From Bacteroidales bacterium (GTDB lineage Bacteria > Bacteroidota > Bacteroidia > Bacteroidales > Muribaculaceae), in NCBI GenBank assembly GCA_003150235.1, contig QAMW01000005.1:1-60592 (forward strand): 60,592 bases of DNA, in the 5' to 3' direction. Positions 19,345-26,216 of the stretch are shown piece after piece. Position 1 is the stretch's first letter, and each line of letters opens with the position of its first letter. The translations under genes were made by a program, and so were the position numbers. A model generated the notes under the pieces. It ran no database searches. It had not been told where the DNA came from and worked only from the letters and a program-made list of their open reading frames with translations.

Positions 19345-20091
19345 ATGAAAGATATAAAGTCAACATTACTTGAGCGTCGCAGTATCCGTCGCTATGAAAG
19401 AGAAGATATTCCTGCCGAGTCGATGGATTTTATTTATGAGGCTATCCGTAATACACCGACAAGTTACAACGGTCAGCAATTTTCTGTGATTGATGTTGAT
19501 GACCAGGCGATAAAAGAAAAAATTTATGAGCTTACCGGTCAGAAGCAGATAAAGACATGCCGTCATTTCCTGCTTTTTTGCGCCGATTATAATAAAATCA
19601 CGGAAATAGCCGAAGCAAAGCTCATAGATATGCCTGAATTTCCACTTACTGTTGATGGCGTGATTGTGGGGGTGGTCGATGCTACTCTTGCCATGATGAA
19701 TGCACTGACGGCTGCAGAGGCTTGTGGGCTTGGGACATGTCCTATAGGATATGCAAGGACGGCTGCACCCGATGCCATAGCCCGGCTTATGAAGTTGCCG
19801 CAGCGTGTATTTGTGGTGTGTGGACTTGCGATCGGCATCCCACGTGAAATGCCTGATCTTAAACCTAAGCAGCCTAAAGATTTGCTGATATTTAAAAATC
19901 GTTATCGCGAGGATGACATGAAGCCCGACTTATTGGCTTATGATGAGGAAATCAAAGATTATAATGCTAACCGCGCAGGCACGAAATCAGATAATGACTG
20001 GGCGGAGCATATCATAGGCTATTATCGTGAGGCGATGTCCTACAAGACTCTCGACGCCTTGCGCCGTAGAGGATTTGACATGCGGTATTAG
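19345..20091 (+). CDS. Nitroreductase-family FMN oxidoreductase
   Basis: A 248-residue flavoprotein of the NfsA/FRP-like nitroreductase group, which reduces nitro compounds, quinones or flavins with NAD(P)H. The N-terminal FMN-phosphate contact ERRSIRRYERED is clear. SYNGQQFSVIDVDD follows, the central GLGTCPIGYART motif contacts the flavin, and a LGLAIG-like stretch (VCGLAIGIPRE) comes after it. The C-terminal region is extended, with YREAMSYKTLDALRRRGFDMR. It lies 68 bp after the TPR/HTH regulator on the same strand and might be read from its transcript. The physiological substrate cannot be told from sequence. Confidence 0.88.
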   Translation: MKDIKSTLLERRSIRRYEREDIPAESMDFIYEAIRNTPTSYNGQQFSVIDVDDQAIKEKIYELTGQKQIKTCRHFLLFCADYNKITEIAEAKLIDMPEFPLTVDGVIVGVVDATLAMMNALTAAEACGLGTCPIGYARTAAPDAIARLMKLPQRVFVVCGLAIGIPREMPDLKPKQPKDLLIFKNRYREDDMKPDLLAYDEEIKDYNANRAGTKSDNDWAEHIIGYYREAMSYKTLDALRRRGFDMRY

Positions 20092-20116
20092 TGAATGTTT
20101 ATGACGGTATTACAAT

Positions 20117-20146
20117 GGGCGGCGCAGGATTGTTCTTGTGCCGCCC
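20117..20146 (+). terminator. Hairpin after the nitroreductase gene
   Basis: A 10-bp stem (GGGCGGCGCA with TGTGCCGCCC, one G-U pair) and a 10-nt loop, 25 bp past the stop codon. There is no T run, so it may be a weak terminator or a 3' stabilising hairpin. Confidence 0.5.
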
Positions 20147-20213
20147 GATTGATATAGAATGTTAATTATCAAAAAATAGAGGTATGGAGGTGCATTAATT
20201 GCGAAATAAATAT

Positions 20214-20221
20214 TAAATTTG
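20214..20221 (+). promoter_or_regulatory. -7 promoter box of the SBP-histidine kinase
   Basis: TAAATTTG, 34 bp before the ATG at 20256. Confidence 0.6.
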
Positions 20222-20255
20222 TGCATTATCACTTAAAATACGTAATAATTGGCGA

Positions 20256-22169
20256 ATGAGATTGAGCGTAAAATCCCTGATTTCGTATTTGCTTTTACCG
20301 ATATTGTTGGTGGTGTCTTCTTTGACAGCCAACGCTGCCAGTGGTAAAGGTGTACTGATCATAACGTCATATAATCCTGACACACAGTCGATGGCATCAA
20401 CCTTGTCATCGTTTGTCGATGAGTATGAAAAACATGGTGGCAATTCCGATGCTATTGTCGTGGAAAGTCTTAACTGTCTTGCTTATTCCGAGGCTAAGAC
20501 ATGGAAAGAACGAATGGGGGCGATACTTTCAAAGCATATGGGGGATGCCACTCCCGGTATTGTGGTTGTGCTCGGTCAGGAGGCATGGAGCGCTTTCCTG
20601 TCGCAGGATAATCCTGAGTTCAGGAAGTTGCCGGTCTTATGCGGCATGGTGAGCCGTAACACGATTCTTACACCTCCCGATTCTGTATCGTTGGACACAT
20701 GGATGCCTGTCTCGATGGACGTAATGAAGGATTTCCCTGATTTTAACATTGTTGGAGGATATGTGTATCAATATCGTCTTTTTGAGAATATAGCCCTGGC
20801 AAAGAAACTGTTCCCGTTTATGAGGGAGCTGGTGTTTCTTTCCGACAATAGTTTTGGAGGTGTCAGTATGCAGGCTATGGTCAAGTCGGAGATGAAGAAA
20901 TATCCTGAATACTCATTCTCTTTTCTTGACGGCAGGGTCGAATCGCTTGTCGAGGTAAGTCACCGCATAAGTAATCTGTCACCACATTGTGTGCTATTGT
21001 GCGGTACCTGGCGCGTCGGTCCTTCTGATGATTTTGTATTGAAAAGTACCACTTATGTGCTTCGTGATGCCAATCCCGTTCTTCCTGCCTTCTCCGTGTC
21101 ATCAATCGGGCTGGGGCATTGGGCTTTAGGCGGATACATCCCTGATTACCATAATTTAGGAGAAGGTCTCGCGCGTCAGAGCCTCGAGTATCTGCAATCC
21201 GGCGGCAAGGCTGCCATCGGGCTAAGGTTGGTGGGTAACAAGTATGTGTTTGACAGCCAGCGTATCGATATGCTTGAGGTTGACGAGTCGCTATTGCCGG
21301 AAGGAACCGAGATTATCAACCGTACACCTACTTTATGGGATGAATACGAAAATGAAATTATAGCAGTAGGTTTGGTGATACTATGTCTTCTCGGAAGTCT
21401 TGTCGTGTCTGCGATATACATACGGCGCATAAGAAAATATCGTAATATGCTTGAAGAGCAAAGCCGTGAGCTTGCCAAGGCAAAGGATGCCGCCGAGCAG
21501 GCGAGTGCGATGAAGACTAACTTCATACAGAATATAAATCATGAGATACGTACCCCACTGAATGCTATCGTTGGGTTTGCACAGGTATTTGCCAATGCAA
21601 ACACCGGTCCTATGAAAAAATATGCCTCGATAATTGAACGTAACAGTAACGACTTGCTGAAGCTTATCGGTGATGTGGTCGAGCTTTCCAATCTTGATGC
21701 AGGTGACTTCAAGGATACGCCGCAGCCGGTGGTCATGTCTGAACTGTGCCGTGTGGCTTTGCGTCAGGTAGAATCAAAGATTAACGATGACGTAGAGTTT
21801 GTGCTGATTCCTCCGGTGGATGACCGTCCGAGATTGATGTACCGTCACATGGTGGAACTGGTGGTAGTGAATTTACTGCATAATGCGTTTAAATTTACTA
21901 TCAGTGGCACTGTCACGCTTCATTGCGATGTGTTGCCAGGAGAAAAGAAAATGCGTGTATCGGTGACTGACACCGGTTATGGCATACCTGCTGACAAGCA
22001 TGAGGTAATCTTTGAGCGGTTTACAAAGCTTGATGAATTCAAGCAGGGTGGCGGACTGGGGCTGGCAATATGTCGTGCCGTGGCAAAGCGTATCGATGCC
22101 ACGGTGACTATAGATCCCGATTATACGACAGGAAGCAAGTTTATATTTATATTCCCGTTGCTTGACTGA
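20256..22169 (+). CDS. Histidine kinase with periplasmic substrate-binding-protein-like sensor
   Basis: A 637-residue sensor kinase. A signal peptide (1-27) is followed by a periplasmic region (about 30-355) that looks like an ABC transporter substrate-binding fold (start GVLIITSYNPDT, later YVYQYRLFENIALAKKLFP). A membrane helix lies at 367-389, then a short coiled coil. The H-box is NINHEIRTP with His 429. The catalytic domain has N-box NLLHNAFKF, G1 DTGYGIP, F-box FERFTKLDEF and G2 GGGLGLAI. No receiver domain is fused and no response regulator is adjacent. It ends 13 bp from the convergent TPR/HTH gene at 22183. The ligand is unknown. Confidence 0.9.
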   Translation: MRLSVKSLISYLLLPILLVVSSLTANAASGKGVLIITSYNPDTQSMASTLSSFVDEYEKHGGNSDAIVVESLNCLAYSEAKTWKERMGAILSKHMGDATPGIVVVLGQEAWSAFLSQDNPEFRKLPVLCGMVSRNTILTPPDSVSLDTWMPVSMDVMKDFPDFNIVGGYVYQYRLFENIALAKKLFPFMRELVFLSDNSFGGVSMQAMVKSEMKKYPEYSFSFLDGRVESLVEVSHRISNLSPHCVLLCGTWRVGPSDDFVLKSTTYVLRDANPVLPAFSVSSIGLGHWALGGYIPDYHNLGEGLARQSLEYLQSGGKAAIGLRLVGNKYVFDSQRIDMLEVDESLLPEGTEIINRTPTLWDEYENEIIAVGLVILCLLGSLVVSAIYIRRIRKYRNMLEEQSRELAKAKDAAEQASAMKTNFIQNINHEIRTPLNAIVGFAQVFANANTGPMKKYASIIERNSNDLLKLIGDVVELSNLDAGDFKDTPQPVVMSELCRVALRQVESKINDDVEFVLIPPVDDRPRLMYRHMVELVVVNLLHNAFKFTISGTVTLHCDVLPGEKKMRVSVTDTGYGIPADKHEVIFERFTKLDEFKQGGGLGLAICRAVAKRIDATVTIDPDYTTGSKFIFIFPLLD

Positions 22170-22182
22170 TTTCCGTGAGTTT

Positions 22183-23721
22183 TCATCTGTTTTGGATAAA
22201 CTCGTTCAAATCAACATCTTTCGGAAGTTTGAACCATGTACGCAGGCGATAACGCGCTGTGGCAACGCTTTCGCGTGAAATGCCGAGTGCAAGGGCGATA
22301 TCATCGTTGCTCTTGCGCAGCTTTATAAGCATACATAGAAGTTCGTTGCCCGCTGTCAAATTGGGGAAGTCATCGCGAAGTTTCTCGACAAATCCCGGGT
22401 GAAGCTCATAGAAAATCTTACGGAAGCGTATTTCATTGTCTTTTTCAAGCAATAGCGGGTTGACAAGAGTTTGGGGTGTGTCGTCGGTCGACCGCTGGCT
22501 AAGTTCGCTGTTTAGTTTGTCAATCTGCGCGTTGAGCGATATGCGGTCGGCTATAAGCATATTGATACTTTGCTCTTTTTGTTGCAGCAACTGTTTCTGC
22601 TGTTTTCTGCGGAAGAAAAGAAATATTATAGTCGATGAAATCAGCAACACGCATATTGTTATAATATAGATGATATGTTGTCGTGTTGTCTGCAATTTTG
22701 AGTGCATCAGCTCTATTTCATTGTTAAGCTCGATTGTGCGGTATTGAAAATCCTTACCGAGTAATGCGTTGGCTTTCTGCCGGTTCATGATTGAGTCGTG
22801 CAGGGCTGTCACCTCCGGATATAGTTTGTTCAGTTTGTGGCTGCCTGCTGTGGCGTATGATATTGCGAGCATACGTAATCCGAACTCCAGGTCTTCATCT
22901 CCTCTTTCATTACGATACAGCTCGACCGCTTTCTCCATCTGCTGCAATCCTTTGTCGGTATTGCCAAGCAGTACATGCCCTCTGCCGCTAAGGAGGAGGT
23001 TGGTGGAATAGCTGTGGGGATATTTATCAAGATTTCTTTCAAGTGCGTCGACTGCATTTCTGATTGAATCGGGAGCGTAATCGGGATGTTCGATATAGAA
23101 GTATGCACGAGAGTTTTCGTTGACTATGGTGTGATTTCTTCTGTGGTTCTCATTTTCAATGTTGGCACATTCAGCAAGAGCTTCGTCATAATAAAAATTT
23201 GCCGAATCGAGCATGTTTTCATGCTCATAGATGATTGCTCTCATTCTTAATAAGTCCGCAATGCGTGATCTGTTGATTGTCTTACATAGATTTATTGCCT
23301 CGGTGTTTTTCTCCTTAGCCTCGTCGTATAGGGCAAGACGGGTGTAAAGGTTGGAGAGGTTTCCTAATAGCATTACCGCGCCCTCAGTGCGTGTGCTGTC
23401 CGGGTTCGTGATTTTTTTCAAGGAGTCATTTGCCTCCAGAAGATATTCGAGTCCCTTCAGGTAGTTTCCGGCACGGCATTGCATATATCCCATCTGCGAG
23501 AGTACCTCATAAGCCGGCTCCTTGCTGCGGTGCTCGCGCGCATCGTCGACCGCTTTCTGTTGCTCGGCTATACATTCTAATAGTGGTTGGTGGTACAACA
23601 TCTTGGATGCCAGTTCGTGATGCGACAGGGAGTCGGTCATTGGTGCCGGTGAGTATTCTGTATGACCGGTACATCCACAAGCAATAAAAGCAGTAATTAG
23701 GATTAGGCTGATAACTCTCAT
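22183..23721 (-). CDS. TPR lipoprotein-like membrane regulator with C-terminal HTH
   Basis: About 512 residues. An N-terminal lipobox-like signal (AFIACGCTG) comes first. TPR repeats span about 35-330 (for example AYEVLSQMGYMQCRAGNYLKG). A membrane helix, IIYIITICVLLISSTIIFLF, lies near 352-372, then a coiled coil. The C-terminal LuxR-type helix-turn-helix reads LRKSNDDIALALGISRESVATARYRLR. The start at 23721 follows a TAAATTTG box at 23742-23749; the longer frame to 23763 would begin upstream of that box. It has the same topology as the protein at 17687 but little obvious identity, so two such regulators flank the kinase and nitroreductase genes. Confidence 0.82.
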   Translation of the reverse strand: MRVISLILITAFIACGCTGHTEYSPAPMTDSLSHHELASKMLYHQPLLECIAEQQKAVDDAREHRSKEPAYEVLSQMGYMQCRAGNYLKGLEYLLEANDSLKKITNPDSTRTEGAVMLLGNLSNLYTRLALYDEAKEKNTEAINLCKTINRSRIADLLRMRAIIYEHENMLDSANFYYDEALAECANIENENHRRNHTIVNENSRAYFYIEHPDYAPDSIRNAVDALERNLDKYPHSYSTNLLLSGRGHVLLGNTDKGLQQMEKAVELYRNERGDEDLEFGLRMLAISYATAGSHKLNKLYPEVTALHDSIMNRQKANALLGKDFQYRTIELNNEIELMHSKLQTTRQHIIYIITICVLLISSTIIFLFFRRKQQKQLLQQKEQSINMLIADRISLNAQIDKLNSELSQRSTDDTPQTLVNPLLLEKDNEIRFRKIFYELHPGFVEKLRDDFPNLTAGNELLCMLIKLRKSNDDIALALGISRESVATARYRLRTWFKLPKDVDLNEFIQNR

Positions 23722-23741
23722 AATAGATTGTAAAATATTAG

Positions 23742-23749
23742 CAAATTTA
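23742..23749 (-). promoter_or_regulatory. -7 promoter box of the TPR/HTH gene
   Basis: TAAATTTG on the minus strand, 20 bp before the ATG at 23721. It decides the start site. Confidence 0.6.
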
Positions 23750-23835
23750 ATGAAAAAGTCCATTAAAACAGGTGGATTATTTGTTGTCTATTCACTTGTC
23801 TATTCAATATTGCGCATTTTCAGCGCGTTTATAAT

Positions 23836-24060
23836 TAAATTTGTGATAAAATGATAAGTGGAGAAGTAGCTATAATAGTGTTTTGTTGATTTGATGCATG
23901 GCTGACACCTCCATCGGTTTGATTAAGGAAAAGTGATATGACATTTTGACCGATGGCGATGCCTGATGTCGGTGCAGCAGCCGTGAGGAGTTTCTGTCAC
24001 AGGATTGGAATGTGGCGTTAAAGACAGGGACGGTCACTTGCGGCTGCCAATCCGATAATC
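23836..24060 (+). ncRNA. Candidate structured RNA with its own promoter box (unknown family)
   Basis: This is most of a 400-bp stretch without a convincing gene. A TAAATTTG box at 23836-23843 faces right. Downstream are nested complementary arms: CCATCGGT (23911-23918) with ACCGATGG (23949-23956), GCAGCCG (23977-23983) with CGGCTGC (24041-24047), and CTGTC (23994-23998) with GACAG (24023-24027). The loop segment GGATTGG (24002-24008) is complementary to CCAATCC (24047-24053), which would make a pseudoknot. I do not recognise a known riboswitch, RNase P, tmRNA, SRP or 6S signature. Transcription would run towards the GNAT gene. The longest frames are about 20 codons. It could also be a remnant of something else. 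Confidence 0.35.
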
Positions 24061-24125
24061 ATTGCGCGAAAAGGAGCTTGCTCTTGTTAAGGACTGTCGA
24101 CTGTCGCTTAGTGATGATTTAATGA

Positions 24126-24671
24126 TTAGTGCTGGTTTTGTGACTCAAAATTTTTTAAATCATAGAACATTAGTCGTGTCTCATCGTTACGGTCAGCCTC
24201 TGTAAAAAAGAGAAATCCATTTTTTTCATAAAATGAGGTGGCTGAGCTTAATGCGTCAACCGTAATGAATCTACATCCAAGACGTTTGACTGTAGTGAAG
24301 GTGTATTTAATGCTGTCAAGTATGAATGTGCCGATTCCGCATCCTGCGTATTGCTCATTTACGGCAAGCCTCCCGATTTTGACGGCTGGATAATTTTTCC
24401 TGCACTTTTGATTAGGTATGTTTCTGTTTAGTCTGTTCCAAATACGTTTTTCATACGGATTAAATGATATTTTATCAGCAAGCAAACTGAAATAGGCGGC
24501 AGTCAAATTTTCGTTTGGATTGATAAGCAGATATGTCACCGCCATTAATTCTCTTTGAAAATGTTTGGCATCATCAAAAAGAAAATCATTCAAATCTTCG
24601 TCTGCACATTTAAACGGTTTGATTTCTATATCATCTGATACTTGGAGCTGTACTAATGTGGAAAGATCCAT
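24126..24671 (-). CDS. GNAT-family N-acetyltransferase (possible toxin)
   Basis: A 181-residue acetyltransferase fold. Motif A, the acetyl-CoA pyrophosphate loop, reads VKIGRLAVNEQYAGCGIG at about 97-114. The late FITVDALSSATSFYEKNGF segment, with the Tyr near 148, is the part usual in TacT-like toxins that acetylate aminoacyl-tRNA. The start ATG lies one base after the stop of a 52-codon gene, so translation is probably coupled. A small protein first and a GNAT second, under one promoter at 24859, is a toxin-antitoxin-like layout. The small partner is not a ribbon-helix-helix protein as in TacA, so the pairing is inference. It could also be a metabolic or stress acetyltransferase. Confidence 0.8.
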   Translation of the reverse strand: MDLSTLVQLQVSDDIEIKPFKCADEDLNDFLFDDAKHFQRELMAVTYLLINPNENLTAAYFSLLADKISFNPYEKRIWNRLNRNIPNQKCRKNYPAVKIGRLAVNEQYAGCGIGTFILDSIKYTFTTVKRLGCRFITVDALSSATSFYEKNGFLFFTEADRNDETRLMFYDLKNFESQNQH

Positions 24672-24672
24672 T

Positions 24673-24831
24673 TTACCATTGAAAATTGCTTATGGATTTC
24701 ATTATTTCGTAAGCTTTTTTTGCCCTCTCTTTTTCTTCTTTAGACACAGGGTTAGGCTGCGAAATCAATTTTTCAAATCGTTCCGCATCTTTTCCATAGA
24801 GTATTGGGGTCTCTTTTATTGGTCGTGCCAT
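24673..24831 (-). CDS. 52-aa conserved small protein, putative antitoxin partner of the GNAT
   Basis: A short gene starting MARPIKETPILYGKDAERF and ending ISNFQW. It has a basic/proline N-terminus and a charged helix (SKEEKERAKKAYEIMKS) in the second half. It is preceded by a TATCTTTG promoter box at 24859-24866 and followed after one base by the GNAT start codon. Its lack of a recognisable DNA-binding fold leaves the mechanism open. It could neutralise the enzyme directly by the C-terminal helix, as many short antitoxins do. I recall similar small proteins near GNAT genes in Bacteroidales, but this was not checked. Confidence 0.7.
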   Translation of the reverse strand: MARPIKETPILYGKDAERFEKLISQPNPVSKEEKERAKKAYEIMKSISNFQW

Positions 24832-24858
24832 ATTTGTGGTGGGTTAATGCTTTGATTG

Positions 24859-24866
24859 CAAAGATA
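24859..24866 (-). promoter_or_regulatory. -7 promoter box of the small protein-GNAT pair
   Basis: TATCTTTG on the minus strand, 27 bp before the ATG at 24831. Confidence 0.6.
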
Positions 24867-25048
24867 TAACAATTTTCTGAGATATACGGTTGTATTTAAG
24901 AATTTTATGACTGATAGTGCTGATGATTAGGCGTTGCTAGAGATGTCATTTTTTATCGGATGAAATAAAATAAATGCCAAGAAAAGCTAAAATGCCGCTG
25001 TTTTGAGATTTTTTGTGGCATCGTGATAGATAATATTGAAATATTTAC

Positions 25049-25056
25049 TAACTTTG
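25049..25056 (+). promoter_or_regulatory. -7 promoter box of carAB
   Basis: TAACTTTG, 68 bp upstream of the carA ATG. The stretch 24867-25048 before it holds nothing else I can recognise. Confidence 0.65.
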
Positions 25057-25066
25057 CACGGTTTTC

Positions 25067-25124
25067 ACGATAGAAAGCCTGTGAATTGTTATAATTGTTA
25101 TTCCACCATCATATTTTCTATCGT
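25067..25124 (+). promoter_or_regulatory. carA leader hairpin abutting the start codon
   Basis: ACGATAGAAA (25067-25076) is perfectly complementary to TTTCTATCGT (25115-25124), and the right arm ends at the base before the ATG at 25125. The left arm begins about 10 bases past the -7 box, close to the expected 5' end of the mRNA. The pairing could hide the ribosome landing site. It is not a known pyrimidine or arginine element that I recognise. Confidence 0.5.
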
Positions 25125-26195
25125 ATGCGCGAAATAAAAAATGCCCGGCTGATTCTTGAAGACGGCACTGTCTTTGAAGGAAAGTCATTTGGCTATGATT
25201 CATCGACAGCCGGCGAGGTCGTGTTTAACACGGCGATGACCGGATATCCGGAAAGTCTTACCGACCCTTCCTATGAGGGACAGATTCTGGTCACTACCTA
25301 TCCTATACTTGGTAATTATGGAGTTCCTCCCTGTCGGGAGAAAGACGATGTGAGCGAATACTACGAGAGCGAGCATATACATTGCAAGGCTATCGTGGCT
25401 CAGGATTATTCCTGGGATCACAGTCACTGGCAGGCGGATCGATCACTCGCCGACTGGCTGAAGGAAGAGAAGATTGTCGGGGTCTACGGTATAGATACAC
25501 GTGCCTTGACGAAGCATCTTCGCGAGCATGGCTCGATGCTTGGCAAAATAATAGTTGATGGTGCTGAAGATGTGGCTTTCTATGACCCCAATGCTGAAAA
25601 TCTGGTGGCTAAGGTAAGCTGCAAGCGCGTAGAGGTACATGGTGAAGGTCCTAAGACTGTCGTGCTTGTCGACTGCGGCGTGAAACACAACATCATCCGT
25701 TGCCTCACACGCCGTGGTGTCAAGGTGATTCGTGTGCCCTGGGATTACGACTTTACCTCCATACCCTACGACGGATTGTTTATTTCCAACGGTCCAGGTA
25801 ACCCTGATATGGCTGAAAAGACAGTTGAAAACATAAGGAAAGCACTTGAGATCGGCAAGCCGATATGTGGTATCTGCATGGGTAATCAACTGCTCTCCAA
25901 GGCGGCAGGTGCCAAGACCTACAAGTTGTCTTATGGTCACCGCAGTCATAATCAGCCGGTGCGCCGTGTTGGCACAGACAAGTGTTATATTACCTCTCAG
26001 AATCATGGTTTCGCGGTGGATAACGCTACGCTTCCCGACGATTGGGAACCGCTTTTCATCAATATGAATGACGGTACTAATGAAGGGATACGCCATAAGA
26101 CAAAGCCGTTTTTCTCGGCACAATTTCATCCTGAGGCTTCTTCCGGACCGAAAGACACCGAGTTTCTGTTTGATGAGTTTATAAATATGTTGTAA
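25125..26195 (+). CDS. carA: Carbamoyl-phosphate synthase small (glutaminase) subunit
   Basis: Supplies ammonia from glutamine to CarB for carbamoyl phosphate, the precursor of pyrimidines and arginine. The 356 residues show the N-terminal CPSase small-chain domain (EGKSFGYDSSTAGEVVFNTAMTG; GVYGIDTRALTKHLREHG). The class I glutamine amidotransferase domain has a nucleophile in GICMGNQ (Cys 251) and the His 335/Glu 337 pair in AQFHPEASSGP. The ATG at 25125 is preferred over a TTG at 25095, which would add nine odd residues. carB follows after 21 bp. Confidence 0.98.
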   Translation: MREIKNARLILEDGTVFEGKSFGYDSSTAGEVVFNTAMTGYPESLTDPSYEGQILVTTYPILGNYGVPPCREKDDVSEYYESEHIHCKAIVAQDYSWDHSHWQADRSLADWLKEEKIVGVYGIDTRALTKHLREHGSMLGKIIVDGAEDVAFYDPNAENLVAKVSCKRVEVHGEGPKTVVLVDCGVKHNIIRCLTRRGVKVIRVPWDYDFTSIPYDGLFISNGPGNPDMAEKTVENIRKALEIGKPICGICMGNQLLSKAAGAKTYKLSYGHRSHNQPVRRVGTDKCYITSQNHGFAVDNATLPDDWEPLFINMNDGTNEGIRHKTKPFFSAQFHPEASSGPKDTEFLFDEFINML

Positions 26196-26216
26196 CATCC
26201 GGCAATACTGCACGAT

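Noticed and set aside
23836..24060. Known riboswitch (cobalamin, TPP), RNase P, SRP or tmRNA
   Set aside because: I looked for their core motifs in both strands and did not see them, so only an unknown structured RNA is proposed.
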